Under the pieces are notes generated by a model. It saw only the letters and a program-made list of their open reading frames with translations, did no database searches and was not told where the DNA came from. Source: a gamma proteobacterium HTCC2207 (GTDB taxonomy: Bacteria > Pseudomonadota > Gammaproteobacteria > Pseudomonadales > Porticoccaceae). Taken from it: a DNA stretch of 36,080 nt. A program made the translations under genes and the position numbers. This document shows, in pieces, positions 1-11,044 of this stretch (within the stretch, counting starts at the first letter, position 1; the number at the start of each line of letters is the position of its first letter). The stretch covers positions 1-36,080 of the forward strand of contig CAJJAS010000148.1 in the NCBI GenBank assembly GCA_905182245.1. Direction: 5' to 3'.

Positions 1-2
1 CT

Positions 3-143
3 GAGATGGTAATGCCCGGCGACAACGTGCAGATGGAAGTAACGTTGATTCACCCGATTGCAATGGAAGAAGGTCTTCGTTTTGCAATTCGTGAAGGCGG
101 CCGTACTGTTGGCGCTGGTGTTGTAGCCAAGATCATCGAGTAA
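3..143 (+). CDS. tuf: Elongation factor Tu, C-terminal fragment (5' truncated by window edge)
   Basis: Reading frame from base 3 gives [46 protein letters not shown], the canonical EF-Tu C-terminus; located upstream of rpsJ. Confidence 0.97.
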   Translation, partial: EMVMPGDNVQMEVTLIHPIAMEEGLRFAIREGGRTVGAGVVAKIIE

Positions 144-156
144 TAGAAAGTAGTAA

Positions 157-183
157 TAAAAGGGGCTCAATGAGTCCCTTTTT
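157..183 (+). terminator. Intrinsic terminator downstream of tuf
   Basis: AAAAGGGGCTC-AAT-GAGTCCCTTTTT: stem with one G-U pair followed by a T-run, just after the tuf stop. Confidence 0.8.
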
Positions 184-255
184 AGTCTTAGAGCCATTGT
201 TTTAGAGTATTTGGTTCAAGTAGGGTAAATAATTTGGTTGCAGGTGTTAATTCAC

Positions 256-284
256 TTGACAGTCTCGGGGTGCGGCTCTAGAAT
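256..284 (+). promoter_or_regulatory. Probable sigma70 promoter of the S10 operon
   Basis: TTGACA (256-261), 17-bp spacer, TAGAAT (279-284); lies between the tuf terminator and rpsJ. Confidence 0.75.
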
Positions 285-367
285 TCGCGCTCGTTTTTCG
301 GGACGGAAAGCAGTGTAAAATTGCTGTAGCCGTGAATTTAAAGAAGAGATAGCGGAGTTTCGCTTCC

Positions 368-679
368 ATGCAAAACCAAAGCATTAGGATTCGTCTTAAA
401 GCCTTCGATCACAAGCTGATCGATACCTCGACACAAGAAATTGTTGAGACTGCAAGACGTACAGGCGCGCAAATTCGCGGCCCAATACCGTTGCCAACAC
501 GTAAAGAGAGATTCACCATTTTGGTTTCTCCTCACGTAAACAAAGATGCGCGCGATCAGTATGAAATTCGCACGCACAAGCGGTTAATCGACATTGTCGA
601 GCCAACAGAAAAAACTGTTGATGCGCTTATGAAATTGAATCTTGCTGCAGGCGTTGAAGTACAAATCAGCTTAAGCTGA
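368..679 (+). CDS. rpsJ: 30S ribosomal protein S10
   Basis: [51 protein letters not shown]10 family. Confidence 0.99.
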   Translation: MQNQSIRIRLKAFDHKLIDTSTQEIVETARRTGAQIRGPIPLPTRKERFTILVSPHVNKDARDQYEIRTHKRLIDIVEPTEKTVDALMKLNLAAGVEVQISLS

Positions 680-691
680 AAACGAATGTAG

Positions 692-772
692 CGGTCTAGC
701 AGATAACTGCTGGGCAAGTACCGATGTGTAATGTCTTGAAATAGACAGCCGTAGCGGGTAAGAGCCCCGTAC
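692..772 (+). promoter_or_regulatory. Structured rpsJ-rplC intergenic region (three predicted RNA hairpins)
   Basis: Hairpin A: CGGT(692-695)/ACCG(720-723) enclosing AGCAG(698-702)/CTGCT(707-711). Hairpin B: TGTCT(732-736)/AGACA(743-747). Hairpin C: GTA-g-CGGG(751-758)/CCCGTAC(766-772). The rplC SD (GAAGAGG) follows directly. Confidence 0.45.
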
Positions 773-789
773 ACTGAAGAGGTTATAAA

Positions 790-1425
790 ATGAGAATAGG
801 TATTGTCGGCCGCAAATGCGGTATGACTCGTGTGTTTACCGAAGACGGTGTGTCTATCCCTGTAACAGTGATAGAAGCGTCTCCTAATCGCATAACTCAG
901 ATTAAATCCGTAGAGACCGATGGCTATTCAGCTATTCAGGTAACTGCCGGATCCCGTAAAACATCCCGAGTAGCTAAGCCCCAAGCAGGGCACTTCGCCA
1001 AAGCAGGCGTTGAAGCAGGTCGTGGCAGTTGGGAATTCCGTTCAGAAGGTTCCGAAGAAGCATTTGAGGTTGGCAGTACGCTAACTGTAGGGCGCTTTGA
1101 AGAAGGCCAAATGGTTGATGTAACGGGCACTTCCAAAGGTAAAGGTTTTCAGGGCGGCGTTAAGCGTTGGAACTTCGCTATGCAGGACGCCACTCACGGT
1201 AACTCAATCTCTCACAGAGCTCCTGGCTCGATTGGTCAAAACCAAACTCCTGGTCGAGTATTTAAAGGCAAGAAGATGGCTGGCCATATGGGTGCAGAGC
1301 AGGTTACTACACAGAATTTACAAGTTATACGCGTCGATGCGGAACGTAACTTATTGCTTATTAAGGGTGCCGTACCTGGCGCGCCTGGTGGCAATATTAT
1401 CGTTCGTCCGGCAGTGAAGGGTTAA
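790..1425 (+). CDS. rplC: 50S ribosomal protein L3
   Basis: [20 protein letters not shown]...[13 protein letters not shown]...[24 protein letters not shown]3 family. Confidence 0.99.
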   Translation: MRIGIVGRKCGMTRVFTEDGVSIPVTVIEASPNRITQIKSVETDGYSAIQVTAGSRKTSRVAKPQAGHFAKAGVEAGRGSWEFRSEGSEEAFEVGSTLTVGRFEEGQMVDVTGTSKGKGFQGGVKRWNFAMQDATHGNSISHRAPGSIGQNQTPGRVFKGKKMAGHMGAEQVTTQNLQVIRVDAERNLLLIKGAVPGAPGGNIIVRPAVKG

Positions 1426-1436
1426 GGGGAGTGTCC

Positions 1437-2051
1437 ATGGAACTTGCGATTGCGACACCCAAGGGTAATAACGGAACTATTGAAGTTTCAGAAGCTGCTT
1501 TTGGAAATGAATTTAATCAGGATCTGGTTCACCAGACTGTAGTAGCCTTCTTGGCAGGCGCCCGTCAGGGTACTCGCGCTCAGAAGAACCGCTCAGCTGT
1601 TTCTGGTGGTGGCCGTAAGCCACACGCTCAGAAAGGTACAGGTCGTGCACGTGCTGGTACTATCCGCAGCCCACTCTGGCGCGGGGGCGGCGTTACATTC
1701 GCAGCTCAGCCACAGGATCATAGTCAGAAGCTAAATCGTAAGATGTATCGTTCAGCGATGCGTTCTATCGTTTCAGAGCTGGCTCGCCAAGATCGTTTGA
1801 TCGTGGTTCAAGAATTTGATTTAGATGCACCTAAGACCAAAGCACTAATCGCCAAGCTGGGTGAGTTCGGTCTACAGGAAGCATTGATTGTCACAGAAGA
1901 AGTTAGCCACAATCTGTATCTAGCATCGCGCAACCTACATAAGGTTGACGTACGTGACGCGGCTGCAGTTGATCCGGTTAGCTTGATTAATTTCGATAAG
2001 GTGCTGGTGACTGTTGCGGCGCTTAAAAAACTTGAGGAGCTTCTGGTATGA
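1437..2051 (+). CDS. rplD: 50S ribosomal protein L4
   Basis: [10 protein letters not shown]...[48 protein letters not shown] at 1437 preferred over GTG at 1431 by homology to the L4 N-terminus. Confidence 0.98.
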   Translation: MELAIATPKGNNGTIEVSEAAFGNEFNQDLVHQTVVAFLAGARQGTRAQKNRSAVSGGGRKPHAQKGTGRARAGTIRSPLWRGGGVTFAAQPQDHSQKLNRKMYRSAMRSIVSELARQDRLIVVQEFDLDAPKTKALIAKLGEFGLQEALIVTEEVSHNLYLASRNLHKVDVRDAAAVDPVSLINFDKVLVTVAALKKLEELLV

Positions 2052-2344
2052 ATCAAGAGCGAATCTTCAAAGTGTTGCTGGGGCCGCACATTACTGAGAA
2101 ATCAGCAATGTCGCAGGGTGCAGCAACTCAGGTTGTATTTAAGATTGCTAACAACGCCAACAAACTTGAAGTCAAAAAAGCGGTAGAGCAGCTATTTGAA
2201 GTTAAGGTTGACGGAGTTCGGTTAGTAAATGTCAAGGGCAAGACGCGTCGCACTAAGACCGGAATGGGTCAACGTAGCGATTGGAAGAAAGCCTATGTAC
2301 GTTTGGCGGAAGGTCAAGATATTGACTTTTCAGTAGCGGAGTAA
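2048..2344 (+). CDS. rplW: 50S ribosomal protein L23
   Basis: [21 protein letters not shown]...[32 protein letters not shown]23 family; overlaps the rplD stop. Confidence 0.99.
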   Translation: MNQERIFKVLLGPHITEKSAMSQGAATQVVFKIANNANKLEVKKAVEQLFEVKVDGVRLVNVKGKTRRTKTGMGQRSDWKKAYVRLAEGQDIDFSVAE

Positions 2345-2354
2345 GGGGTTAGTC

Positions 2355-3176
2355 ATGGCAGTTATTAAAAGAAAACCAACCTCCCCAGGCCGTCGCTTTG
2401 TTGTCAGTGTTATTACTCCTGACCTGCATAAAGGAGCGCCTTATGGGCCGCTTCTAGCGCCAAAGAAAAGATCTGGTGGTCGTAACAGCAGTGGTCGCAT
2501 TACCGTGCGTCACATTGGTGGTGGTCACAAGCAGCATTACAGAATTATAGATTTCAAGCGTAATAAAGACGGTATCCCGGCAACAGTAGAGCGTTTGGAG
2601 TACGATCCAAACCGCACTGCACACATTGCCCTGCTTTGTTTTGCAGATGGTGAGCGTCGTTATATTATTGCGCCTAAGGGTGTTTCAGCTGGTGATACAT
2701 TGGTATCCGGCGAAGACGCTCCGATCAAAATTGGTAACAGCTTGCCGTTAAGTAAGATCCCGGTAGGTTCGGTTATCCATTGTGTGGAAATGAAGCCAGG
2801 TAAAGGAGCACAGATTGCTCGTAGTGCTGCAGCTTCAGTTCAGTTAGTTGCCCGTGAAGGCGGCTACGCCACATTGCGTCTTCGCAGTGGTGAGATGCGC
2901 AAAATAGCAGTTAATTGCCGAGCGACTCTTGGTGAAGTTTGTAACAGTGAGCACAGCCTGCGCTCATTGGGTAAGGCTGGTGCTTCGCGCTGGCGTGGTA
3001 TTCGACCTACCGTTCGCGGTGTGGCGATGAACCCGGTAGATCACCCACATGGTGGTGGTGAAGGACGTACCTCAGGTGGTCGTCATCCAGTTTCACCTTG
3101 GGGTATGCCAACTAAAGGCTACAAGACGCGCAAGAATAAGCGCACTGACAAATACATTGTTCGTCGCCGCAAGTAA
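2355..3176 (+). CDS. rplB: 50S ribosomal protein L2
   Basis: C-terminal [44 protein letters not shown]2 signature. Confidence 0.99.
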   Translation: MAVIKRKPTSPGRRFVVSVITPDLHKGAPYGPLLAPKKRSGGRNSSGRITVRHIGGGHKQHYRIIDFKRNKDGIPATVERLEYDPNRTAHIALLCFADGERRYIIAPKGVSAGDTLVSGEDAPIKIGNSLPLSKIPVGSVIHCVEMKPGKGAQIARSAAASVQLVAREGGYATLRLRSGEMRKIAVNCRATLGEVCNSEHSLRSLGKAGASRWRGIRPTVRGVAMNPVDHPHGGGEGRTSGGRHPVSPWGMPTKGYKTRKNKRTDKYIVRRRK

Positions 3177-3214
3177 GCGTCGACTAACTAATTGAATATA
3201 AAAGGAAAGCAAAC

Positions 3215-3490
3215 GTGCCACGCTCTCTAAAAAAAGGACCATTCGTCGACCTGCATCTTGCTAAGAAGATTGAGGTTGCAGTCGCGAACAACGAACGTCG
3301 CCCAATTAAGACTTGGTCACGTCGCTCAATGATCCTACCAGATATGGTTGGTCTTACGATCGCAATACACAATGGTCGTCAACATGTTCCTGTTTTGATC
3401 AACGAAGAAATGGTTGGTCACAAGCTGGGTGAATTTTCTCCAACACGTACCTATAAAGGGCACGTTGCGGATAAAAAAGCCAAGCGCTAA
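3215..3490 (+). CDS. rpsS: 30S ribosomal protein S19 (GTG start)
   Basis: [22 protein letters not shown]...: S19 family. Confidence 0.99.
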   Translation: MPRSLKKGPFVDLHLAKKIEVAVANNERRPIKTWSRRSMILPDMVGLTIAIHNGRQHVPVLINEEMVGHKLGEFSPTRTYKGHVADKKAKR

Positions 3491-3519
3491 GCGCGGCGTT
3501 GACTACGAGGTAGTAGATT

Positions 3520-3852
3520 GTGGAAGTACAAGCAAAGTTAAGAGGTGCCAAATTAGCAGCGCAGAAAGCGCGCTTGGTAGCCGATCAGATTCGCGGAAAG
3601 TCAGTTGAAAGTGCATTAGATATTTTGCAGTTCAGCAACAAGAAAGGCGCGGACATAATTAAGAAAGTGCTCGAGTCGGCAATTGCCAACGCCGAGCATA
3701 ATGATGGTGCAGATGTAGATGAGCTCAAAGTATCAACGATCTTTGTTGATGAAGGCATGACAATGAAGCGTATCAAGCCGAGAGCAAAGGGCCGTGCAGA
3801 TCGAATATTTAAGCGCAGCTGTCACATCACTGTAAAAGTCGCTGAAAAGTAG
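3520..3852 (+). CDS. rplV: 50S ribosomal protein L22 (GTG start)
   Basis: [27 protein letters not shown]...[27 protein letters not shown]22 family. Confidence 0.99.
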   Translation: MEVQAKLRGAKLAAQKARLVADQIRGKSVESALDILQFSNKKGADIIKKVLESAIANAEHNDGADVDELKVSTIFVDEGMTMKRIKPRAKGRADRIFKRSCHITVKVAEK

Positions 3853-3876
3853 AATTTAGGTTCGGGAGACCATTCA

Positions 3877-4554
3877 ATGGGTCAAAAAGTACATCCAACC
3901 GGTATCCGTCTAGGAATCGTTAAGAAGCATAGTTCTACCTGGTATGCAGATGGTAAAGACTACGCAGAGAAGCTGATTCAAGATTTGACCGTACGAGAGT
4001 TTATTAAAAAGAAACTCGACCATGCGTCAGTGAGCCGTGTAGACATAGAGCGCCCGTCTGATAGTGCGCGAATTACAATTCATACAGCCCGCCCGGGTAT
4101 CGTTATCGGTAAGAAGGGTGAGGATGTTGAAAGACTGCGACAGGAAATCTCTAAAAAGATGAACTGTTCAGTCAACATAAACATTGAAGAGATCCGCAAG
4201 CCAGATCTTGATGCTTCACTGACAGCGCAGAACGTCGCGCAGCAGTTGGAACGTCGCGTTATGTTCCGTCGCGCTACTAAGCGTGCGGTACAGAATGCAA
4301 TGCGCAGTGGCGCATTAGGAATTAAGATCCAGGTTGGTGGACGCTTGGGTGGAGCAGAGATCGCAAGATCTGAATGGTACAGAGAAGGCCGTGTACCGCT
4401 GCACACACTGAGAGCTGATATTGACTATTCAACTGCCGAAGCTAATACCACGTATGGAATTATCGGTGTGAAGGTCTGGATCTTCAAAGGTGAAGTTCTG
4501 GGTGGTGAGGAAGCTGTTAAAGCGCCCGCCAAAAAAGACAGAAATAAGAATTAG
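3877..4554 (+). CDS. rpsC: 30S ribosomal protein S3
   Basis: [33 protein letters not shown]...[15 protein letters not shown]3 family. Confidence 0.99.
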   Translation: MGQKVHPTGIRLGIVKKHSSTWYADGKDYAEKLIQDLTVREFIKKKLDHASVSRVDIERPSDSARITIHTARPGIVIGKKGEDVERLRQEISKKMNCSVNINIEEIRKPDLDASLTAQNVAQQLERRVMFRRATKRAVQNAMRSGALGIKIQVGGRLGGAEIARSEWYREGRVPLHTLRADIDYSTAEANTTYGIIGVKVWIFKGEVLGGEEAVKAPAKKDRNKN

Positions 4555-4565
4555 GGTAAAGCGAA

Positions 4566-4979
4566 ATGCTGCAACCAAAACGTACAAAATTCCGCAAGAT
4601 GCACAAAGGCCGTAATCGTGGCCTTGCAGACCGCGGTAGCAAGGTTAGCTTTGGTGAGTTTGGTCTCAAAGCGTCTGGCCGTGGCCGTCTGACCGCAAGG
4701 CAGATTGAGGCAGCTCGTCGTGCTATGACTAGACACGTCAAGCGTGGTGGTAAGATCTGGATTCGAGTATTCCCAGATAAGCCGATCACTAATAAGCCGC
4801 TTGAAGTTCGAATGGGTAAAGGTAAGGGTAATGTTGAGTACTGGGTTTGTTTGATCCAGCCAGGCAGAGTCCTCTACGAAATGGAAGGTGTTAGCGAAGA
4901 GCTGGCCCGCGAAGCTTTTGCTCTCGCAGCTGCCAAATTGCCGATTGCAACTACCTTTGTTAGACGCACGGTGATGTGA
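4566..4979 (+). CDS. rplP: 50S ribosomal protein L16
   Basis: [37 protein letters not shown]16 family. Confidence 0.99.
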   Translation: MLQPKRTKFRKMHKGRNRGLADRGSKVSFGEFGLKASGRGRLTARQIEAARRAMTRHVKRGGKIWIRVFPDKPITNKPLEVRMGKGKGNVEYWVCLIQPGRVLYEMEGVSEELAREAFALAAAKLPIATTFVRRTVM

Positions 4980-4981
4980 AG

Positions 4982-5173
4982 ATGAAATCAAACGAATTGC
5001 GTGAAAAGTCAGTTGACGAATTAAAGGCCGCGTTGGGCGATGAGCTCAAGCAGCAGTTTAAGTTGCGTATGCAGCTGTCGACTGGCCAGTTAAACGAAAG
5101 CCACTTGGTTATGCAGACACGTCGCAATATTGCGCGTATCAAAACTGCAATAAACTCGAAGGCAGGGGAATAA
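4982..5173 (+). CDS. rpmC: 50S ribosomal protein L29
   Basis: [38 protein letters not shown]29 family; ATG at 4982 preferred over the GTG at 4976. Confidence 0.97.
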   Translation: MKSNELREKSVDELKAALGDELKQQFKLRMQLSTGQLNESHLVMQTRRNIARIKTAINSKAGE

Positions 5174-5175
5174 CT

Positions 5176-5442
5176 ATGACTGAATTACAAACGAGCTCAC
5201 GAACGCTGACGGGTCGTATTGTCAGTGACAAAATGAACAAGACAATTACGGTCTTGGTTGAGCGTCGCGTTAAGCACCCGGTTTACGGGAAGATCTTGAC
5301 TAAGTCGTCGAAGATTAAAGCGCATGATGAAGCTAATGATGCGAATACAGGCGATCTAGTAACGATCGCAGAGTGCCGGCCTGTCTCTAAAGACAAGTCA
5401 TGGAAACTGGTCAATATTGACGAGCGCGCTACTGCAGAGTAG
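5176..5442 (+). CDS. rpsQ: 30S ribosomal protein S17
   Basis: [45 protein letters not shown]17 family. Confidence 0.99.
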   Translation: MTELQTSSRTLTGRIVSDKMNKTITVLVERRVKHPVYGKILTKSSKIKAHDEANDANTGDLVTIAECRPVSKDKSWKLVNIDERATAE

Positions 5443-5474
5443 TTCTGCATTTAGTAAAAGGTTCGGAGTAGAAA

Positions 5475-5843
5475 ATGATTCAAACAGAAAGTTATCTTGA
5501 TGTAGCAGACAACAGCGGTGCACGTCGCGTGATGTGTATCAAAGTGTTGGGCGGATCTCACCGTCGCTATGCTCGGGTTGGTGACATGATTAAAGTTACC
5601 GTTAAAGAAGCCATTCCCCGCGGCAAAGTGAAGAAAGGCCAGGTGATGACAGCTGTAGTTGTTCGCACCAGAAAAGGTTTGCGTCGTCCAGACGGCAGCT
5701 TGATCAAGTTTGATGACAACGCGGCAGTACTGTTGAATGCTAACTTGGCGCCAATTGGAACACGTATTTTTGGGCCGGTAACTCGTGAGCTGCGCACTGA
5801 GCGTTTTATGAGAATTATCTCCCTAGCACCTGAAGTGCTGTAA
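5475..5843 (+). CDS. rplN: 50S ribosomal protein L14
   Basis: [34 protein letters not shown]14 family. Confidence 0.99.
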   Translation: MIQTESYLDVADNSGARRVMCIKVLGGSHRRYARVGDMIKVTVKEAIPRGKVKKGQVMTAVVVRTRKGLRRPDGSLIKFDDNAAVLLNANLAPIGTRIFGPVTRELRTERFMRIISLAPEVL

Positions 5844-5857
5844 GCGAGGAATTAGAG

Positions 5858-6181
5858 ATGGCAATGCTAAAAATTAAACGGGATGACGAAGTAGTCGTTA
5901 TCGCCGGTAAAGACAAAGGCAAGCGAGGCAAGGTACTTAAAGTACTGGAAAAGAATCGTTTGTTGGTCGCAGGTATTCAGATGATTAAAAAGCATCAGAA
6001 GCCTAATCCTCAGGCAGGTATTCCTGGCGGGATTATTGAAAAAGAAGCACCAATACAGGTTTCCAATGTCGCTATCTTTAATAGCGCAACCAATAAAGCA
6101 GATCGTGTAGGCTTTAAGGTTCAGGAAGATAATAAGAAGATTCGTATCTTCAAATCTAACGGCGAAGCCGTAGACGCTTAA
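5858..6181 (+). CDS. rplX: 50S ribosomal protein L24
   Basis: [29 protein letters not shown] motif, L24. Confidence 0.99.
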   Translation: MAMLKIKRDDEVVVIAGKDKGKRGKVLKVLEKNRLLVAGIQMIKKHQKPNPQAGIPGGIIEKEAPIQVSNVAIFNSATNKADRVGFKVQEDNKKIRIFKSNGEAVDA

Positions 6182-6197
6182 GAAATAGGTAACCCCA

Positions 6198-6737
6198 ATG
6201 GCAAGGCTGAAAGAAGTATATAAAAACGAGTTAGCGCTAAAGCTTAAAGAAGAGCTTGGTCTAGCTAATGTGATGGAAGTTCCTCGCATTACCAAAATCA
6301 CCCTGAACATGGGTGTTGGTGAAGCGATCGGCGATAAGAAATCGCTTGAGAACGCTGTTGCTGATCTGACATTGATCTCAGGCCAAAAGCCTGTAATCAA
6401 CAACGCTCGCAAATCTATCGCCGGTTTCAAGGTTCGTCAGGGTTGGCCGATTGGTACCAAGGTAACCTTACGTGCAGATCGCATGTATGAATTCCTAGAG
6501 CGTTTGGTTGGTGTTGCTATCCCACGTATTCGTGATTTCCGTGGTATTAGCGCCAAGCAGTTCGATGGGCGCGGTAACTTCTCAATGGGTATCACTGAGC
6601 AGATTATCTTCCCAGAGATTGATTACGAAAAAATTGATAAGTTGCGTGGTATGGATATTACTATTACCACCACCGCACGTAACGATGATGAAGGCCGAGC
6701 TTTACTTCGTGCCTTTAACTTCCCGCTGAAAAGTTGA
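6198..6737 (+). CDS. rplE: 50S ribosomal protein L5
   Basis: [15 protein letters not shown]...[35 protein letters not shown]5 family. Confidence 0.99.
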   Translation: MARLKEVYKNELALKLKEELGLANVMEVPRITKITLNMGVGEAIGDKKSLENAVADLTLISGQKPVINNARKSIAGFKVRQGWPIGTKVTLRADRMYEFLERLVGVAIPRIRDFRGISAKQFDGRGNFSMGITEQIIFPEIDYEKIDKLRGMDITITTTARNDDEGRALLRAFNFPLKS

Positions 6738-6749
6738 GGTAGTAGATAA

Positions 6750-7055
6750 ATGGCAAAAGTATCAATGGTAGAGCGTGAACATAAGCGCACCAAAACAGTT
6801 GCAAAGTTCGCCGTTAAGCGTGCAGAACTTAAAGCAATTATCAGCAATGTTGAAGCGAGCGACGAAGATCGTTGGGAAGCTCAGCAGAAGCTACAGAAAT
6901 TGCCGCGTGATGCGAGCCCAGTACGTCAGCGTAATCGCTGTGCGATAACGGGTCGCCCACATGGTGTTTACAGTAAGTTTGGCCTGTGCCGAAACAAACT
7001 ACGCGAAGCAGCAATGCGTGGTGAAGTTCCGGGGCTGGTTAAAGCCAGTTGGTAA
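6750..7055 (+). CDS. rpsN: 30S ribosomal protein S14 (long form)
   Basis: [46 protein letters not shown]. Confidence 0.99.
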   Translation: MAKVSMVEREHKRTKTVAKFAVKRAELKAIISNVEASDEDRWEAQQKLQKLPRDASPVRQRNRCAITGRPHGVYSKFGLCRNKLREAAMRGEVPGLVKASW

Positions 7056-7073
7056 GTTAAGGAGCCAAACACC

Positions 7074-7466
7074 ATGAGCATGCAAGATCCAATAGCAGAT
7101 ATGTTGACCCGCATTCGTAATGCGCATCATCGTAGTCATCCAGAAGTTACTATGCCGGCATCCAAGCTGAAGGCGTCACTTGCCCAGGTTTTGAAAGATG
7201 AAGGTTACATTGGCGGCTTTAGCGTCAGTGATGAAGTAAAGTCTAATTTAACTGTTGAGCTTAAGTACTTTGAAGGCAAGCCAGTTATTGAAGAAATTAC
7301 ACGTATAAGCAAGCCAAGCTTGCGTCTTTATGTAGGCAGCAATGACCTACCTAAGGTACGCAGTGGTCTTGGTGTTGCGATTGTCTCCACCAGTCGTGGT
7401 GTGATGACTGATCGTGCTGCTCGAGCTGCCGGTATCGGTGGCGAAGTGCTTTGCACCGTATTCTGA
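7074..7466 (+). CDS. rpsH: 30S ribosomal protein S8
   Basis: [33 protein letters not shown]...GGEVLCTVF. Confidence 0.99.
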   Translation: MSMQDPIADMLTRIRNAHHRSHPEVTMPASKLKASLAQVLKDEGYIGGFSVSDEVKSNLTVELKYFEGKPVIEEITRISKPSLRLYVGSNDLPKVRSGLGVAIVSTSRGVMTDRAARAAGIGGEVLCTVF

Positions 7467-7478
7467 TAGGAATTACAA

Positions 7479-8012
7479 ATGTCTAGAGTTGCAAATAGTC
7501 CAGTAGAATTGCCAAAAGGTGTTGAAGTAACACTTGGCGGCAGCGAGATTTCTATCAAGGGCGCAAAGGGTACCCTGGCGATGCCAATCAATGCCCAGGT
7601 CGAGGTCAAGCATGAAGACAATGTTCTTACGTTTGCTGCTCGAACTGGTGACACATTTGCACGTGCAATGTCAGGAACTACCAGAGCATTAGTTAACAAT
7701 ATGGTAACTGGTGTCTCTACAGGTTTTGAAACAAAGCTTGAGTTGGTTGGCGTTGGTTACAGAGCGCAGGTTCAGGGATCAAAGATTAATTTGACTCTCG
7801 GCTTCTCTCACCCGGTGGTTTACGAATTACCAGAAGGTGTATCAGCTGAAACCCCAAGCCAAACTGAAGTTTTATTGAAATCTTCTGACAAGCAGAAACT
7901 GGGTCAGGCCGCGGCAGAAATTCGCGCCTACCGTCCACCAGAGCCTTACAAGGGTAAGGGCGTTCGAATTGCTGGTGAGTACGTAAGACGCAAAGAAGCT
8001 AAGAAGAAGTAA
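7479..8012 (+). CDS. rplF: 50S ribosomal protein L6
   Basis: [21 protein letters not shown]...[26 protein letters not shown]. Confidence 0.99.
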   Translation: MSRVANSPVELPKGVEVTLGGSEISIKGAKGTLAMPINAQVEVKHEDNVLTFAARTGDTFARAMSGTTRALVNNMVTGVSTGFETKLELVGVGYRAQVQGSKINLTLGFSHPVVYELPEGVSAETPSQTEVLLKSSDKQKLGQAAAEIRAYRPPEPYKGKGVRIAGEYVRRKEAKKK

Positions 8013-8024
8013 TAGGGTAAAAAC

Positions 8025-8375
8025 ATGAGCGATAAAAAAGTTTCACGTCAGCGCCGAGCAAAGCGCGTACGCATGAAGATCCGCGAGCAAGGTGTTACAC
8101 GTCTGTGTATCAACCGCACCCCGCGCCACATTTATGCGCAGGTAATTGCAGCTGAAGGTGACCGTGTTCTAGCAACAGCGTCAACTTTAGAAAAAGATTT
8201 ACGAACTGGCAGCACTGGCAATATCGATGCTGCTACCGCGGTTGGAAAATTAGTAGCTGAGCGAGCAGTAGCTGCTGGTGTTACCTCCGTAGCGTTTGAT
8301 CGTAGCGGTTTTAAATATCACGGCCGTGTAAAAGCACTGGCAGACGCCGCGCGTGAAGCCGGCCTCGAATTTTAA
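8025..8375 (+). CDS. rplR: 50S ribosomal protein L18
   Basis: [17 protein letters not shown]...[26 protein letters not shown]. Confidence 0.99.
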   Translation: MSDKKVSRQRRAKRVRMKIREQGVTRLCINRTPRHIYAQVIAAEGDRVLATASTLEKDLRTGSTGNIDAATAVGKLVAERAVAAGVTSVAFDRSGFKYHGRVKALADAAREAGLEF

Positions 8376-8387
8376 TAGGTATTATTT

Positions 8388-8897
8388 ATGGCTCTTACAG
8401 ATCAGAAAGATTCTGCAGCTGAAGGAATGATGGAGAAGCTGGTTCAGGTTAACCGTGTTGCAAAGACGGTTAAAGGTGGACGCATCTTCGCTTTTACTGC
8501 ACTGACTGTAGTTGGTGATGGCAACGGTAAAGTGGGTTTTGGTCGCGGTAAAGCGCGCGAAGTCCCCCAGGCTATCCAGAAAGCAATGGAAGCAGCGCGT
8601 CGCAATATGATTGACGTTGCTCTCGATGGCACAACTATTCAGTATCCGACTAAAGGCATTCACGCTGCATCCAAGATTTACATGCAGCCAGCTTCAGAAG
8701 GTACGGGTGTTATTGCCGGTGGCGCAATGCGCTCTGTGTTGGAATTGGCCGGTGTACAGAATGTACTGGCTAAGTGCTACGGCTCGACCAACCCAGTAAA
8801 CGTTGTTCGCGCTACCTTTAAAGCGTTAGAAGCTATGTCGTCTCCGGATGATGTTGCAGCCAAACGCGGTAAATCAGTAGAAGAAATTCTCAACTAA
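8388..8897 (+). CDS. rpsE: 30S ribosomal protein S5
   Basis: [49 protein letters not shown]. Confidence 0.99.
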   Translation: MALTDQKDSAAEGMMEKLVQVNRVAKTVKGGRIFAFTALTVVGDGNGKVGFGRGKAREVPQAIQKAMEAARRNMIDVALDGTTIQYPTKGIHAASKIYMQPASEGTGVIAGGAMRSVLELAGVQNVLAKCYGSTNPVNVVRATFKALEAMSSPDDVAAKRGKSVEEILN

Positions 8898-8936
8898 GTG
8901 ACGGCTTAACTGCGCGTCAGTTATTGGAAACGGATC

Positions 8937-9131
8937 ATGGCAAAAGCTAAATTGAAAAAAGTAAAAGTAACTCAGACAAAGAGTTCAATTGGACGGTTAA
9001 AAAACCATAAAGCCTGTCTTACAGGTTTGGGTTTGCGTCGTATCGGCCACACTGTTGAAGTAGAAGATACTCCATCAGTTCGCGGCATGATCAATAAAGT
9101 TCACTATATGTTGCTGATTGAGGAAGCTTAA
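8937..9131 (+). CDS. rpmD: 50S ribosomal protein L30
   Basis: [54 protein letters not shown]. Confidence 0.98.
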   Translation: MAKAKLKKVKVTQTKSSIGRLKNHKACLTGLGLRRIGHTVEVEDTPSVRGMINKVHYMLLIEEA

Positions 9132-9132
9132 G

Positions 9133-9573
9133 ATGCGTCTGAATACTCTTAGCCCGGCACCGGGTAGAATTAAAGAAGGTAAGCGCTGCGGTCGTGGTAT
9201 CGGCAGTGGTATTGGTAAGACTGGTGGCCGTGGCCACAAAGGTCAAAAAGCGCGTTCTGGCGGTAGTATTCGTCCGGGCTTTGAAGGCGGTCAGATGCCT
9301 TTGCAGAAGCGTTTGCCAAAGTTTGGTTTCAGCTCACGTCTAGCGATGGTGACTGCTGAAATTCGACTTTCTGAGCTTGCCCTAGTTGAAGGCGAAGTTA
9401 TCTCTGTTGATACATTGCGAGCAGCTGGTTTGATTAACTCAAACATCCTGCGTGCAAAGGTATTTGCCTCTGGTGAGGTGACCAAAGCGGTTACTCTTCA
9501 GGGCGTAACAGCTTCTAAAGGCGCTGCAGCTGCTATTGTTGCCGCTGGCGGCAAGGTTGAAGAGACAGTTTAA
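9133..9573 (+). CDS. rplO: 50S ribosomal protein L15
   Basis: [44 protein letters not shown]; start at 9133 preferred by homology over the upstream ORF start at 9118. Confidence 0.98.
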   Translation: MRLNTLSPAPGRIKEGKRCGRGIGSGIGKTGGRGHKGQKARSGGSIRPGFEGGQMPLQKRLPKFGFSSRLAMVTAEIRLSELALVEGEVISVDTLRAAGLINSNILRAKVFASGEVTKAVTLQGVTASKGAAAAIVAAGGKVEETV

Positions 9574-10892
9574 TGGCTAAGCCAGGTACTATGCCTACGG
9601 GCAATGCAAAAGGATTGGGCGAGCTTTGGGCTCGTCTTCGCTTTTTGTTTGCCGCGATTATTATCTATCGCATTGGTACCCATATACCGGTTCCAGGGTT
9701 TGACCCTGATCGTTTGGCTGACCTGTTTACCCAGAATCAGGGTACGTTCTTGGGTCTGTTCAACATGTTCTCTGGTGGTGCACTAGAGAGAATGAGTATT
9801 TTGGCTCTTGGTGTTATGCCTTATATATCGGCATCGATCATTATGCAGCTACTGTCAGCGACAGTGCCTGCATTAGAGCAGTTAAAGAAAGAAGGCGACA
9901 GCGGTCGTCGTAAGATCAACCAGTACACGCGCTACGGCACAGTACTACTGGCATTGATACAAGGGACTGCAATGTCCGTTGGTTTTGCTTCTCAGGGCCT
10001 AGCCTACGAAGTAAACAGTCTGTTCTACATGGTGGCTATCTCCTCCTTAGTAGCGGGCGCAATATTTTTGATGTGGTTGGGTGAGCAAATCACTGAGCGC
10101 GGCATCGGCAATGGCATTTCGATGTTGATCTTTGCTGGTATCGTTGCAGGTATCCCCGGCGCCATCGGTCAGGCATTAGAGTCAGCTCGTCAGGGCGACC
10201 TAAACCCACTGACCTTAATAGTAGTGTTGATAATCGCAGTCGCTGTTGTTTACTTCGTTGTGTTTATCGAGCGTGGCCAGCGTCGTTTAACGGTTAACTA
10301 CGCACAGCGTCAAGGCCGTCAAGCCTACAACGCACAGACTTCACACTTGCCGCTTAAAGTTAATATGGCGGGTGTTATACCGGCAATCTTCGCAAGTAGC
10401 TTGCTGTTGTTCCCCACCTCGATCAGTCAATGGTTTGGGCAGGGCGTAAACGCTCCAGCATTTTTGCAGGATATTGCGTTATTGATTGGTCCAGGACAGC
10501 CTCTTTATATACTGCTGTTCTCAAGCCTTATTATATTCTTCAGCTTCTTCTACACGGCGTTGATGTACAACCCGAAAGAAGTGGCCGATAACCTGAAAAA
10601 GGGTGGTGCGTATTTGCCTGGGATTCGTCCTGGTGAGCACACTGCCAAATACATTGACAATGTGACTACGCGTTTGACTTTGATTGGTGGTGTTTACATC
10701 ACGTTGATCTGTCTAATGCCTCAGTTTTTGAATGTGTACTTCAATGTACCGTTCTACCTGGGTGGCACGTCACTGTTGATTGCCGTTGTTGTGACGATGG
10801 ATTTTATGGCTCAAGTGCAGTCACATCTGATGTCTCAGCAATATGATTCGCTAATGAAAAAGGCCAACTTAAAAAATGTTGGCCGTAAATAA
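9573..10892 (+). CDS. secY: Preprotein translocase subunit SecY
   Basis: [31 protein letters not shown]...; multi-TM; start overlaps the rplO stop (TAATG). Confidence 0.99.
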   Translation: MAKPGTMPTGNAKGLGELWARLRFLFAAIIIYRIGTHIPVPGFDPDRLADLFTQNQGTFLGLFNMFSGGALERMSILALGVMPYISASIIMQLLSATVPALEQLKKEGDSGRRKINQYTRYGTVLLALIQGTAMSVGFASQGLAYEVNSLFYMVAISSLVAGAIFLMWLGEQITERGIGNGISMLIFAGIVAGIPGAIGQALESARQGDLNPLTLIVVLIIAVAVVYFVVFIERGQRRLTVNYAQRQGRQAYNAQTSHLPLKVNMAGVIPAIFASSLLLFPTSISQWFGQGVNAPAFLQDIALLIGPGQPLYILLFSSLIIFFSFFYTALMYNPKEVADNLKKGGAYLPGIRPGEHTAKYIDNVTTRLTLIGGVYITLICLMPQFLNVYFNVPFYLGGTSLLIAVVVTMDFMAQVQSHLMSQQYDSLMKKANLKNVGRK

Positions 10893-10904
10893 AGAGGTGA
10901 TGCT

Positions 10905-11021
10905 GTGAAAGTTCGTGCATCGGTTAAACCGATTTGTCGTAATTGTAAGGTTGTCCGCCGCAAGGGTGTGGTTCGTGTTATTTGTAGTGTCGAGCCTCGT
11001 CATAAGCAGCGCCAAGGATAA
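10905..11021 (+). CDS. rpmJ: 50S ribosomal protein L36 (GTG start, 38 aa; not in the supplied ORF track)
   Basis: Manual translation: [38 protein letters not shown], the Zn-binding C..C..C..H form of L36; located between secY and rpsM. Confidence 0.97.
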   Translation: MKVRASVKPICRNCKVVRRKGVVRVICSVEPRHKQRQG

Positions 11022-11044
11022 TCTGGTTGATTTTTGACAGATCT

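Noticed and set aside
4551-4991. 146-aa - strand ORF antisense to rplP
   Set aside because: Fully overlaps rplP; no independent support.
5867-6430. 187-aa - strand ORF antisense to rplX/rplE
   Set aside because: Antisense to two clear ribosomal protein genes, no recognisable domain; typical shadow ORF.
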